Origin: Bacteroidaceae bacterium
GTDB lineage: Bacteria > Bacteroidota > Bacteroidia > Bacteroidales > Bacteroidaceae
Assembly: GCA_017458585.1 (NCBI GenBank)
Contig: JAFTAJ010000014.1
Coordinates: forward strand, 118,950 to 182,949
DNA: 64,000 nucleotides
Reading direction: 5' to 3'
In this document: in pieces, positions 1 to 10,752 of the stretch
Layout: every line of letters begins with the position of its first letter
Position numbering within the stretch: position 1 is the stretch's first letter
Notes under the pieces: model-generated
Databases searched by the model: none
What the model saw: only the letters and a program-made list of their open reading frames with translations
What the model was told of the DNA's origin: nothing
Position numbers and translations under genes: made by a program

Positions 1-3000
1 GGTGGTGTCACCGACAGTACCTCCGAGAATGCTCACCTTCACCGTGCCGGTGCCGTCCTTGAATACACCTGTCAGGTAGTTGATATCACTCTCGTCGGGA
101 TTATAGACGACATCGTTGACCAAGGTGCCGTTATTATCCACCACCTCATCGTGTACATGAGTGCCGGCAGGCTTAGCCTCAACCGTACCCACCGATGCCA
201 TAGCACCCGAGCCATAGACATTGTGCCATACATGGCCGCCAGTCATTTTCAGCTCAGCATTGCCATAGACGGCACCAGCCGACAGACTGTATCGGGCTTC
301 TGTAGTGCCGCCACTCGATGTATAATATTGATCCACACCGCGTCCGCCTGCATAGGCGTTGCCGCGGAACACAGGCTTCACGGCTACACCGTGGTCGTCG
401 AAGCCCACTTCGTCGTCGAGAAGTGGCGTGCCGATGGAGCCGCCGCTGATTTCCACGTAGGTGTCGTTCTTCACGTGACCGTTGGCACCGCCACCGAAGA
501 CAGAGCCCTTGATGTCGGCTCCGTTTTCGATATATACTTTGGCATTATGCACGTAGGCCATCTTGATAAGGTCGCTACTGGGTGCTGCCGACAGTCCGCG
601 GCAGCCGCCATAGACGAAACCGCAGTTGAAGCCCTGCTTGGAAGCATTCTCATCGGAAGTGTAGCCGATGATGCCGCCCTTGATGTGTACTTCAGCCAGG
701 CCGGAGTCGTCGGGATAGGTGACCTCACCATTGGTGTCGATGACTTCCTGACCGACGGAAGCCAGCGAGCCACCGCCAAAGATGTCGTGATAGACCTTAC
801 CACCGCTCACCTCAAGGAAGGTGTTGCCATAGACGCGTCCTGCGGTCAGCGAGAGGTTGCCGTCATCGCCAATGTCAATGCCTCGACCGCCGCCATAGAC
901 ATTACCGCGGTAGAGGAGTCGGCCACGTCCGTTGTCGTCAATCACGTGCTCGGCATCGATCAACTCTGTACCGACAGTACCTCCTTTGACATAAACCCCA
1001 GTATTTACGCGCACGTGACCGTTCTCACCGCCACCGAAGACGGAGCCGGTGACATTGGCTGTGCCCTCAATGTTGACGAGGGTGTTATTGGTGTAGGCCA
1101 ATTGCACGATGGTGGAGTTGCCCACTGCGCCAGCAGCCATACCACGACCGGAGCCGAACACGAAGCCGTTTTCACGGCGGTTCTCACGGTCGGGGATGTT
1201 GGTCGAGTAGTTGTTAGCGGCCGCACCACCGTCGGTACCAATCTGTCCACCCTTGATGGTGACTGTGGCCAGACCGGTGAGGTAAGAGCCGTTTGACTGA
1301 GGAGTCTCATCGCGATTGCCGACACTGGCTAACGAGCCGCCGCCATAGACATTACGATAGATGGTGCCGCCTTCAATGGTAACATTGGTGTTGCCAGCCA
1401 CCTTGCCTGCGGTGATGCTGTAGTCGCCGCCTGAGGTCGGGTCAATACCACGACCGCCACCATAGACGTTACCGCGATATATCATGTTATCGACGAGGTT
1501 CGCATCTGTCACATTGTCCAGCTGGATACCTACTGTGCCACTCTTAATCTTGACATCCGTGTCGTTATATACATGGCCGTTCTCACCGCCACCGAAGATG
1601 CATCCATAGACGGTGCCGCCATTGAGGGTGACATCAGAGTTATTCACAAACGAATAGCCGGAATAGGTAGTACCTGCCTTACCGAGGCAGCCGCCGAAGA
1701 CGAGGCCGTGGGTGTCGCTGAGGTCGTTCTGACCGATGGTGCCGCCAGTGATGCTGATAGTAGCAAGACCAGTACCGTCTTCGTCCAATCCAGACACATC
1801 ACCTTCAGCCAATTGGCCGGTGGCTGTTGTGGCGTAGGTGTAGGAGCCTACCGATGCGAGCTCGCCACCGCCATAGACGTTGCCGTAGATGGTGGTGGGC
1901 TTGCTGTTGTCAGCCTGCGAGATGTTCACGGTGGTGTTCTTCACCAGACCGAGCTTCTGACTCTTGGCCCAGTCGTTCATCAGCGCACCCTTACTGCCAC
2001 CAAAGACGTCGCCCACGCTGAATGAGTGACTGGCCATCGCTGCCTGGGTACCTATGGTACCACCCGTGATATTGATAGTGACATTACCATGGTCGGTGCC
2101 AGTCTGCATCGCTCCGTAGTTGTCGCTTCCTGTACCTGTGGCAGGTGCCAGATGGGTACCTACAGCAGCCATACGTCCGCCACCATAGACGGAGCCGAGA
2201 ATCTTGGCATTCTCGCTGATATTAACCTCGATGTTACCGCAGATAACGCCTGCCGTGAGTGCCAGAGCCGAGAAACCACGGCCACCACCGAAGATGTTTC
2301 CGTCAACGCCCGAGGTACCGAAGGTACCTATGAGGGCATTGCCCTTGACGGTGGTTTTGGCATCGCCCAGCACGTGGCCGTCCTCACCTCCACCGAAGAT
2401 GGAGCCGAAGATGACGGCATTCTCGTCGATGAAGACTTCTGCCTCACCTACGTTGGCCCAGTTATAGAACATAGGACGCGGGTCGCCCATACCGGCACCG
2501 AAGATATAGCTGTTGACAGGACGTGCCTGGATGTCGGCCACCGAACGGGGCACACCAACGGTACCGCCCGTCATCTTCACCGTACTCTTGCCAATCACAT
2601 CAGTAATCTCATTACCGCCATAGACATTGGTCAAGATGTGTCCTCCGCTGATTTCAACTGTAGTGTTACCCAGCACACGTCCGGCAGAACGACGCCACTT
2701 GCCGGCAGCAAACGGGTAGTAGCCTGAGCCGCCTCCGAAGACATGACCATAGTAGCTATGGCCGTCGCTACCGGGCTTGGCACCGCCCTGTGCGTCATAT
2801 CCTGACGTGCCGGCATAGTAGTCATAGACATGGCGGTCGCCTTCAGGTCCGTAGGGCCATGCGTCGCACTGGTGGAAGCCGGCGGCATCGGCATCGGTGA
2901 AGGTGCCGGCCTTGATCTTATTTATGGCTGTAGTCCACTGTGTTTCAGTATAGACAGGATCCCAGTGGTCAACATTGCTGCCGTCTTTATAGTGTCCGGA

Positions 3001-6000
3001 ACCAATCTGGCCGCCTTTTATCTCTACTTTGGTATCGCCCAGCACCTGTCCGTTCTCTGAGCCGCCATAGGCAGAGGCAGCAACCAGTCCGCCAGTGATC
3101 TCCAAATGGGAAGAACCGGAAACGGCAAGCAGGTGTGCCTTATTGTATGTAAGGGAGTCGGCCACACCCTTGCCGGCGCAGAATACATAGCCATAGTCAT
3201 CGTCGGAAGTTGGGTTGGCAGGATTAGGCATCAGCTGTCGGACAAGACCCACCTGTCCGCCGCTGATCAGCACCTCAGTCTTGCCAGTGCCGTCCTTGAC
3301 GGTCTTGGGCTCACCTACTGCATGGTAGGGATGCGATACCTCTGACGTATATGTTTCGGTGAAGGTTCCCACTGAGCTCAGCTCGCCACCGCCGTAGATA
3401 CTGCGGCAGATTTTACCTCCGGCCATGTTGACCTGGGTGTTGCCAGTGACGATGGCTGCATTGGGGTTAGTTGCAACGCCCTTACCGGCACCATAGACAG
3501 TTCCGGAAATGAAAGCTCCGACAACCGTCTCTGTCGTGCCGGTTGATGTCAGGTTGATGCTCTGATTGACCTTGGTACCTACATTAACGGTCGTGTTACC
3601 ATATACGGCAGCCTCGTTACCGCCGCCATAGACATCAACCAACACTCCCAGATTATTGGGGTTGTCAGCGGAATTAAGACCCAGTGCTGTCATCTTGGCC
3701 GGAACGCCAACGGTAGAGTTGTTAGCAAACGTACCCTGAATCATGTTGATGTTCACAGTCGGGTTGGCATACATCGCAGCACCTTCACCCAGACCGCCAC
3801 CAAACACCTTGCCGATGTACGTGCAGGAGATAACATTCAGGACGGGTTCGTTATAAGGAGCATCGTGATTGCCGGTGACTGCGGTATGCGTGTCGTCGGC
3901 AGATGTTCTGGGAGAATACTTGGTCCTGCCATCAGCAAGCGTGCCATCTGCATAGTAGCCGTATCGTGAGTAGGCGGCTTCGTTACCGCCGAGGTAGAGT
4001 TCATCAATAGTGATAGGTGTTTCACAACTACCCGTCTCCTCGATGTTCACCTTGATATGTCCCTTGACAATACCACCTAAGTTGTTACCGCCAAACACCT
4101 TACCGTAGTTACCGCTGGTGATGGTCAGCTCAATATCACCGTCGACGTTGGCATTGTCGGCACCGGCAAACAGCAGAGGAATCTTGGCAGCAGGCTTACA
4201 GCCAAGCGTCATGATGACGTCGCCGTCGATATCAGCATTCTTACCGGCACCCACCATCTTGCCTAAGTCGAGTGTACATGAACCGCCGTCTTCTGCGTCT
4301 ATATTTGCAGTACCGACAATCGTACCCTTCTGGTTGCTGCCGCCGTAGGCCTCATGAATCGTACCACCATAAATAAGTGTAGTGGCTATACCTGTACCAT
4401 AGTTGGTTCCACCCTTTACACCCACGTCGGCACCCGGGTTGGTGTTCCATGTCGTACCGCCGTCCAGCGTGAACTGGTCTTTACCATTACCACCGCCGAA
4501 TGAGTAGCCAATCTCGTAGCTTCCGAGTATCAGTACATCAGTCGATGGGGTAGGAGCAGCGTTACCGCCGCCATAGACGTATGCAATACTTGCCTCGTCG
4601 CAACCGTCGATGATTACCTGCAGCGGCTTCTTGGTATTATCATGCCCACCAGTGGTGTATTGACCGTTAGCGTTAGGATCAGCAGGATCGTAAGCTGCCA
4701 GGTTACCACCTCCATAGACGGCATTCATCTCGTAGTTGTAGGTAGTGATGGCGCCACTGGCATCATGCGCGCTCTTGGCGTGAGCACCGCCATCGGCACG
4801 AGCCGTCTTGTTCACCAGCACGAGCACCGTGCTCTTTGGCGAACCATTCAGGTTGTTGCAACCGAAGATGCGGCCTGATGTCACCACTGCCTGATTGTGA
4901 TTGTCATTAATCGTAGCCGTGACAAAGGCTACGCCGTTCTGCGTCACCGTCACGTTACCGTAAACGTTAGCAGCCACTGCCGAGACACCGCTTGATGCTT
5001 GACGTCCTAGACCGCCACCGTAGGCATCGCCATAGATGGTGCCCTTGTTCAGGTTCACGTGAGTATGCTTGGTGGCATCAGCGCTCGTTCCATTCACGCT
5101 TCCCAGAGCTGAGCCGCCATATACATCGCCGTAGATAGTAGCGCCGCCCGTCGTCTGTCCGGAAGTACCGATATTCACCTCCACATTACCGCTGGTTCCC
5201 GTGGCCTCACCGAAGCCGCCACCGAAGATACCGTCCGCCTTTGTAGTGCTCGAACCGACCGTACCGCCCGTTATGTTGACTACGATATTGCCATCCACTG
5301 TGCCGCTGGTGTTACAGCCGCCGTAGATACCACCCAGTACTTCGCCGCCAGACATGGTTACATCGCCACCGCCTACACCAGCCTCATTGCCGCCGCCATA
5401 GACATTGTGGCTTACCGTACCATTGATAATATTGACATCGGGCGTTCCGCTATAAGCGGCCAGATTACCGCCACCGAAGACGTTGCCAACGTACCAACCG
5501 CAGGTCTGAGCATTCTTATTGATGTTTACCTCTATGTCGCCATAAATGGTTCCGCTGGTATTGTTGCCACCAAATACGTTGGCCACCATACCGCTGTTAA
5601 TATTAAGGACGATATTTGAAGGCTGTGAGGATGTACCGATATTGGCCTCGTTGGCTCCGCCATAGACGGTACCGATACCTTCAAGGGTAGTACCGATGTT
5701 TTCGGGATGAGCGGCATGACCATTATCTCCAGCAACAATAGCGCCGGTACATCCAACGCTAATGCTTGTGGCATTGCCGGCGGCCAGGTTGCCACCACCA
5801 TATACCTCGCGAATCTTCATGTCGCATGAGTTGTCACCCTTGTTGATGGATAGAGTGTTGTTGGTGCCGGTGATGGTACCGTTGATATTGCTGCCGGCAA
5901 AGACGCGGTCGATAGTACCACCAGTAATAGTTACGGAAGCGTTACCATTAACGTCGGCCACTTTGTCGCTGTGATCAGTGCCAAGTGCAGCCTTGTCACC

Positions 6001-9000
6001 ATGACCACCGCCAAACACATCGTGGACGATGGTGCCGCCATCGATGGTGACGTTGGTACCGCTTACGTCAGCAGCATTACCGCCGCCGTAGACATATCCC
6101 ACGGAGGTGTTGCACTTGTTGATGACTTTTACAACAGGAGTGCCTATAACGTCACCGGCATCGCCGCCACCATAGACATCGCCAGTGACTACTGCCACAA
6201 CATTGTTGTCGTTCAGTTTTGTGGCATCGCCGATGGTCACAACGGGATTACCCGTCACCTGACCTTTGGTGTGGTCGTTGGGGTCGCCCTTACCGCCACC
6301 ATAGACGTTTTCGGTCACGGTGCCGTTGAGGATGTTGACAGCCAAAGTCTTGCCACTAGGAATGGTATATTGTGCCAAGTTACCTGCTCCGAAGACACTG
6401 CCAAGATAATTGTATCCACACTGGTCAGTTCCAGTTTTCCAATTGACATCAACTTGTATGCCTCCGCTGATGGAGCCACTTACATTGTTACCACCGAAGA
6501 CGCGGTTTATGCTACCACCAGTGATGTTAAGAGTGATATCGCCAGTGATATTGGCTTGATTTGCCCCGCCATAGACATCACCGATACCTTCAGTGTCGCC
6601 ACCTGTGCAACCGATAGTGAGACTACCGGCTTGGCTTGCAGCCATATTACCGCCGCCATACACCTCATCGATGTGCATATCGCAGGCTGTTGATGAGCCA
6701 TCAGGATCAGTATCACCACTCTGCTTCTGGACAGTTACGTTGATATCACCACTAATAGTACCTTGACTATTCGAACCTCCGAATACCTTGCCGATGGTGC
6801 CGCCGTAGATTTTTGTCACGGCATTGCCATTCACGTTGGCTGCGGTCACAGTACCGTTACCACCACCGAAGACGTTGCCAATCTTGTTACCGCCCCATAT
6901 CGTAACGTCGGTGGCAGAAACAGCGGCAGCATTACCACCGCCATAAACATATTCGATACTGTTGTCGCAGTTATGTACGGTTACCTTCGGATAGCCATTG
7001 CCGTATGTGTAGTCAGCCTGGTTACCTCCACCATAGACGGCATAGAGAGCGTATTCATTGGCAGATGGGGCAGGGTCGGTACCATAGATGTCAACAGTGA
7101 CACTGCGTTGGGGAGCGCCATTGACGTTATTAGCGCCATACACACCGCCAGAGCCATTGGCTCCGTTGGAGTCAGTTTTCTTTACGCTACCGCCATATAC
7201 TTTTACAGCCACGGGGCCATAGACATTGGCTGCAGTACCAGATGCACCAAGACCGCCACCGTAGAGCGAACCATTGATTGTTCCGGCATTGAGAGTTACG
7301 TTTGTATGGTATGTAGTGTTGGCAGAAGTACCGTTAACGCTACCGAGAGCAGAACCGCCATATACATCACCATATACAGTAACGCCAGGTTCTGTCTGGT
7401 TTGTAGCACCTAGTGTTATATCTACATTACCAGAGACTACGGTGTTCTGACCATAGCCACCTCCGTGGATATTGGCAGGGGTTGAGGTAGTTCCGACTTG
7501 GCCACCGTCAATCTGCATGGTGACAGGGCCCGTTATAGTACCAGTAGCATTCGAGCCACCATAAACACCACCTTCAACAAGTCCGTCGGTCATGGTGATA
7601 TTGACCGTTCCACCTTGGTTCTGACATGCACCACCAAAGACACCACCAGTGATGTTTGCACTATAAGAAGTACCACTTACACCACCGTTCTTTCCACCGA
7701 CATGGCCACCAAGAACATAAATGTTAGATGTATTAGTGGTATAACCATAAGAGCCTCCACCATAAACACCTCGCTCCACATAAGACTCGTCGGCAACTAC
7801 AATATTAGTATTATATGTTAGAACCTGTCCAGAACTACTTGAGTTACTATAACCACAGCCTGCTCCAAAAACATTTCCTCCAATTGCACGATTAAGAACT
7901 TGTGTCGAACCATTGCTATCCACATTGGTTTTACCTCCAATATATACATATGTAGCACCAGTAAGAGCTCCATTTGTGTTTTGAGTTCCATTTGCTCCAG
8001 CTGCTACCCAACCATTTACAGTGCCTCCTGTAAATATCATTGAGCGTATGCCTCGAGCATTCGCATATTCCGCAGCACCATATACGACTCCATCTATTTG
8101 TGCTGTGCCACGAACTCGAAGGTCAAAGGCTCTTGCGGTTACCGTTTGGTTGTTTGTTTCGTCCATTCCACCTGCTATACCGTCAATGCGTCCACCTTCC
8201 ATACATAAATATCGTCTTCCGGCGTTATGCGTATTTGAAACAGAATAATAGTAAGTGTTCGATCCACCAGCGCCAGTGTATGAGGTATTTCCCGCAACAG
8301 ATACAGTTGATCCAAAATTGCCGCTTTTGATATATGTTCTTGTATATAAGGAATTGGCCGAACGATTAAGTTGGATGCCTGTGCCGATAAACATATCTCC
8401 ACGAATAATAAGTTTCGTGTTGTCGTTCTTTGCTCTATCATAGTCGCAACCAAGAATCATCAGTTGGTCACAATTGCGTGAAGCATTCAAACCATTGGTG
8501 AAATTATGAAGTGTTGCATATGTTCCGCTCTCTATCTTTACTGTTTGTACACAGTTCGCATCTGATGTGCCGCCTCTCAAATCACCTCCATTATTAGAGT
8601 TGACAATGCCGCGTCCCATTGTAAAAGTGTAATTTGCGGCGCTAACATTACCCGTGCTATTCATATTGACAAACTCCACCTTTGCGTTGTTGCCGCCTGC
8701 TGTAATGGTGCCTGTTAAATTATTGTTGAAGTTCACAGTTCCATCAGGATATCTGGCCGACATTGTACAATTGCCTGTTATGGTAAGATTTCCTATATTA
8801 TTATTGCCACTGAGTACCCAGAAATTTGTTTCGTATGTGCCGCCTGTGAAAGTTTGTGCACTATTGCCAGTCTTGACAGTTGCTGTCGTCCAAGTAGCTT
8901 CGAAGACAATCTCCGCAGAGGTGCAGTTGGGCGTATAGCCATTGTCGAGATTAGTAAAGTGGATTGTCGCATCAAGAGGGATGACGTCATTGTCCCCATA

Positions 9001-10677
9001 TTCTGAGATATATTCACCACCACTTATGATTTTCCATCCAGCAAAGCCGTAAAAACCATTTGTGCCTGTTGAACCTGTAGTTCGAGGACGCTTGCTGAAA
9101 GGATTGCTGATAACTGTATATGGATAGTTACCTGTCATACCAGGTACGCTCTTCTCTAAGGTCTTGTAGTAAACCATCTCGTTTTGCCCTTCTCCATCAA
9201 GGGCAGAAATGGCTACAGCTGATGCACCAGATACGCTGCCTCCACGATATGTAATCTTAACATTACGTGGGTCTGGAGAAGAAAGATATTCTGTAGGATA
9301 TCCTGTAGGTAAATTGGTTGAAGATTGATAATAACTCCAGTTGTGATCTTCGTAGTCAAAAATGGTAACCGTCCCACCAGATACGCCGGATGGAATAGAT
9401 ACCGTTTCAGATGCTACGGGAGAGTTGTTCCAACCACTCTTAACGGCAATGGCCTTGATGGTGGTCATGGCCGATAGACTAGAGAGGCTGCCTGTATATT
9501 GTGCGCTCGAAGTGGTCGGGTCGGAGCCGTCGGTAGTATAATAAATAGTTGCACCAGAAGTGGCGCTGATAGTTGCCGTGCCAGCAGAACCATCAACGGT
9601 GATAACAGGCTCGGGAAGTGTCAGAGTCACCGTTTCTGTGGATACCGCAGACGCGTTGCCGTTACGAACAGTGACAGCCTTGATGGTAACAGGCGATGTC
9701 GTACTGCTGGAAAGGTCTATAGCACCGTTATATACAGTACCCGTCGTTGCCGTGGGGTCTGTGCCATCGAGAGTATAACGAATTGACGTCGTGCCTGCTG
9801 CTTCTGTGCTGAGGGTCACACTCGTTCCGCTGACATTGATGATTGGTGCGGAAGGGGTTGTGCCTTGAATCGTGATTTCTTTTGTTCCTGTGAGGGTCGT
9901 GCCTGAAGGAGCAGTTGGCGTACCGCCAGTGGCCGATGCCGTGACAGTCAGTGTTAGGGTAACATCGCTTGCGGGAAGGCTGCTTACGTTTACTACGCCA
10001 GAGCTATTGACTGTTGCATAGGTGTTGTCTGTCAGAGTCCATGTATTGGTAAGGGTAGCAGCAGTAGGTGTTATTGCAGTGTTGCCATCAAAGAAGTGAT
10101 CAGTGTCATTGAAACGATAGTTCTTATAACCTCCTGCCTGATATGCTGCACCTGTTGCTGTGTATGTGGAATTACCTGTTGCCGTTAAAACATCCGCTCC
10201 ATTGATGGTGGGATTGGTGGAGGTTGCGCTTTGGGTAGAAATTGTGACATTATGCAATTGACCATTATTGCTGTCGGTGTTGTTTATCTGCCAAGTGGTG
10301 CCATTGAGCCGGAGATAATAGTATGTTCTGTTGAACCCGTTTCCTGTTCTGTGATATATATTCTCATTGTCGTCTCCTCTATACCAGCTTCCCCAATCGG
10401 TACCTAGAGATATTGACGTGTATTGTAGGTAGTTATTGTTATTGTTAATGGCCTCACCATTGCTATTTGCAGTTCGGATATAGTCTCGTCTTGCATATGA
10501 CCACAGGCAGGTTGCAGGATTGAAAGTATTACTGGCAGTTGCATTGACAGTTGTTCCTGCTTCATTATGAGTCAGGAAATAATTACCATTCATAATGACA
10601 GCTTGCGCCTTCGCCCCTGTGGCTGAGAGGAGGAGGGTGAGGGAGAGGAGGAGCTTGGTTGCTATCTTTCGTAACAT
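1..10677 (-). CDS. Giant secreted YGGGN-repeat surface protein (partial; N-terminal part, runs off the left edge)
   Basis: The frame is open from an ATG at 10677 to base 1 in every place I checked, giving at least 3559 residues with no stop. In-frame ATGs also exist upstream to 10740; I prefer 10677 because it starts a canonical signal peptide (MLRKIATKLLLSLTLLLSAT, then GAKAQ). Residues about 1-270 are N/T-rich with no recognised fold. About 290-430 hold two chitobiase C-terminal-like segments (motifs RYTLDGTDPT and IYYTTDGSDPT). From about residue 930 to the edge the protein is built of VYGGGN/VFGGGN motifs every 25-45 residues with beta-prone GGTI/VNI segments between, suggesting a very long parallel beta-solenoid. 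It starts just after the nuclease gene and is probably the last or near-last gene of the fimbrial locus. A role as adhesin or stalk is inference. Its C-terminus, which would show the export route, is outside the window. Confidence 0.85.
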   Translation of the reverse strand, partial: MLRKIATKLLLSLTLLLSATGAKAQAVIMNGNYFLTHNEAGTTVNATASNTFNPATCLWSYARRDYIRTANSNGEAINNNNNYLQYTSISLGTDWGSWYRGDDNENIYHRTGNGFNRTYYYLRLNGTTWQINNTDSNNGQLHNVTISTQSATSTNPTINGADVLTATGNSTYTATGAAYQAGGYKNYRFNDTDHFFDGNTAITPTAATLTNTWTLTDNTYATVNSSGVVNVSSLPASDVTLTLTVTASATGGTPTAPSGTTLTGTKEITIQGTTPSAPIINVSGTSVTLSTEAAGTTSIRYTLDGTDPTATTGTVYNGAIDLSSSTTSPVTIKAVTVRNGNASAVSTETVTLTLPEPVITVDGSAGTATISATSGATIYYTTDGSDPTTSSAQYTGSLSSLSAMTTIKAIAVKSGWNNSPVASETVSIPSGVSGGTVTIFDYEDHNWSYYQSSTNLPTGYPTEYLSSPDPRNVKITYRGGSVSGASAVAISALDGEGQNEMVYYKTLEKSVPGMTGNYPYTVISNPFSKRPRTTGSTGTNGFYGFAGWKIISGGEYISEYGDNDVIPLDATIHFTNLDNGYTPNCTSAEIVFEATWTTATVKTGNSAQTFTGGTYETNFWVLSGNNNIGNLTITGNCTMSARYPDGTVNFNNNLTGTITAGGNNAKVEFVNMNSTGNVSAANYTFTMGRGIVNSNNGGDLRGGTSDANCVQTVKIESGTYATLHNFTNGLNASRNCDQLMILGCDYDRAKNDNTKLIIRGDMFIGTGIQLNRSANSLYTRTYIKSGNFGSTVSVAGNTSYTGAGGSNTYYYSVSNTHNAGRRYLCMEGGRIDGIAGGMDETNNQTVTARAFDLRVRGTAQIDGVVYGAAEYANARGIRSMIFTGGTVNGWVAAGANGTQNTNGALTGATYVYIGGKTNVDSNGSTQVLNRAIGGNVFGAGCGYSNSSSSGQVLTYNTNIVVADESYVERGVYGGGSYGYTTNTSNIYVLGGHVGGKNGGVSGTSYSANITGGVFGGACQNQGGTVNITMTDGLVEGGVYGGSNATGTITGPVTMQIDGGQVGTTSTPANIHGGGYGQNTVVSGNVDITLGATNQTEPGVTVYGDVYGGSALGSVNGTSANTTYHTNVTLNAGTINGSLYGGGLGASGTAANVYGPVAVKVYGGSVKKTDSNGANGSGGVYGANNVNGAPQRSVTVDIYGTDPAPSANEYALYAVYGGGNQADYTYGNGYPKVTVHNCDNSIEYVYGGGNAAAVSATDVTIWGGNKIGNVFGGGNGTVTAANVNGNAVTKIYGGTIGKVFGGSNSQGTISGDINVTVQKQSGDTDPDGSSTACDMHIDEVYGGGNMAASQAGSLTIGCTGGDTEGIGDVYGGANQANITGDITLNITGGSINRVFGGNNVSGSISGGIQVDVNWKTGTDQCGYNYLGSVFGAGNLAQYTIPSGKTLAVNILNGTVTENVYGGGKGDPNDHTKGQVTGNPVVTIGDATKLNDNNVVAVVTGDVYGGGDAGDVIGTPVVKVINKCNTSVGYVYGGGNAADVSGTNVTIDGGTIVHDVFGGGHGDKAALGTDHSDKVADVNGNASVTITGGTIDRVFAGSNINGTITGTNNTLSINKGDNSCDMKIREVYGGGNLAAGNATSISVGCTGAIVAGDNGHAAHPENIGTTLEGIGTVYGGANEANIGTSSQPSNIVLNINSGMVANVFGGNNTSGTIYGDIEVNINKNAQTCGWYVGNVFGGGNLAAYSGTPDVNIINGTVSHNVYGGGNEAGVGGGDVTMSGGEVLGGIYGGCNTSGTVDGNIVVNITGGTVGSSTTKADGIFGGGFGEATGTSGNVEVNIGTSGQTTGGATIYGDVYGGSALGSVNGTSADATKHTHVNLNKGTIYGDAYGGGLGRQASSGVSAVAANVYGNVTVTQNGVAFVTATINDNHNQAVVTSGRIFGCNNLNGSPKSTVLVLVNKTARADGGAHAKSAHDASGAITTYNYEMNAVYGGGNLAAYDPADPNANGQYTTGGHDNTKKPLQVIIDGCDEASIAYVYGGGNAAPTPSTDVLILGSYEIGYSFGGGNGKDQFTLDGGTTWNTNPGADVGVKGGTNYGTGIATTLIYGGTIHEAYGGSNQKGTIVGTANIDAEDGGSCTLDLGKMVGAGKNADIDGDVIMTLGCKPAAKIPLLFAGADNANVDGDIELTITSGNYGKVFGGNNLGGIVKGHIKVNIEETGSCETPITIDELYLGGNEAAYSRYGYYADGTLADGRTKYSPRTSADDTHTAVTGNHDAPYNEPVLNVISCTYIGKVFGGGLGEGAAMYANPTVNINMIQGTFANNSTVGVPAKMTALGLNSADNPNNLGVLVDVYGGGNEAAVYGNTTVNVGTKVNQSINLTSTGTTETVVGAFISGTVYGAGKGVATNPNAAIVTGNTQVNMAGGKICRSIYGGGELSSVGTFTETYTSEVSHPYHAVGEPKTVKDGTGKTEVLISGGQVGLVRQLMPNPANPTSDDDYGYVFCAGKGVADSLTYNKAHLLAVSGSSHLEITGGLVAASAYGGSENGQVLGDTKVEIKGGQIGSGHYKDGSNVDHWDPVYTETQWTTAINKIKAGTFTDADAAGFHQCDAWPYGPEGDRHVYDYYAGTSGYDAQGGAKPGSDGHSYYGHVFGGGSGYYPFAAGKWRRSAGRVLGNTTVEISGGHILTNVYGGNEITDVIGKSTVKMTGGTVGVPRSVADIQARPVNSYIFGAGMGDPRPMFYNWANVGEAEVFIDENAVIFGSIFGGGEDGHVLGDAKTTVKGNALIGTFGTSGVDGNIFGGGRGFSALALTAGVICGNIEVNISENAKILGSVYGGGRMAAVGTHLAPATGTGSDNYGAMQTGTDHGNVTINITGGTIGTQAAMASHSFSVGDVFGGSKGALMNDWAKSQKLGLVKNTTVNISQADNSKPTTIYGNVYGGGELASVGSYTYATTATGQLAEGDVSGLDEDGTGLATISITGGTIGQNDLSDTHGLVFGGCLGKAGTTYSGYSFVNNSDVTLNGGTVYGCIFGGGENGHVYNDTDVKIKSGTVGIQLDNVTDANLVDNMIYRGNVYGGGRGIDPTSGGDYSITAGKVAGNTNVTIEGGTIYRNVYGGGSLASVGNRDETPQSNGSYLTGLATVTIKGGQIGTDGGAAANNYSTNIPDRENRRENGFVFGSGRGMAAGAVGNSTIVQLAYTNNTLVNIEGTANVTGSVFGGGENGHVRVNTGVYVKGGTVGTELIDAEHVIDDNGRGRLLYRGNVYGGGRGIDIGDDGNLSLTAGRVYGNTFLEVSGGKVYHDIFGGGSLASVGQEVIDTNGEVTYPDDSGLAEVHIKGGIIGYTSDENASKQGFNCGFVYGGCRGLSAAPSSDLIKMAYVHNAKVYIENGADIKGSVFGGGANGHVKNDTYVEISGGSIGTPLLDDEVGFDDHGVAVKPVFRGNAYAGGRGVDQYYTSSGGTTEARYSLSAGAVYGNAELKMTGGHVWHNVYGSGAMASVGTVEAKPAGTHVHDEVVDNNGTLVNDVVYNPDESDINYLTGVFKDGTGTVKVSILGGTVGDTT
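190..1890 (-). repeat. Higher-order repeat type II in the left giant gene (about 183 codons, three copies)
   Basis: Blocks beginning near 1890, 1350 and 800, with a fourth beginning near 230, repeat the order YGGG-LASVG, GLA-V-IKGG-IG, G-VFG or VYG, a segment with NN or HN, VFGGGENGH, GGTVG, YRGNVYGGGRGID, then a TAG-V-GNT strand. Spacing of about 550 bases is regular, which points to segmental duplication. Boundaries are approximate. Confidence 0.6.
3960..7000 (-). repeat. Higher-order repeat type I in the left giant gene (three copies of about 230 codons)
   Basis: Three blocks, at about 6290-7000, 5390-6130 and 3960-4620, share the same motif order on the minus strand: a Cys-containing strand, VYGGGNAA, a DVTI segment, FGGGNG or FGGGHG, GGTI, a GSN-GTI segment, another Cys strand, a YGGGN or equivalent, FGGNN, a further Cys and a closing YGGG or LGGN. 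Copies 1 and 2 are closest; copy 3 is more diverged. Boundaries are approximate and read by eye. Confidence 0.6.
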
Positions 10678-10752
10678 AGTATGGTTGGTCATATTGTTGG
10701 TAATATTGTGTTTCATATCGTTGGTCATAATTGGTTTCATATCGTGAGTTTA

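Noticed and set aside
151..10600. Many plus-strand open frames of 60-380 codons opposite the left giant gene
   Set aside because: They are shadows produced by the biased codons of the repeat protein; none has a family motif, signal peptide or promoter.
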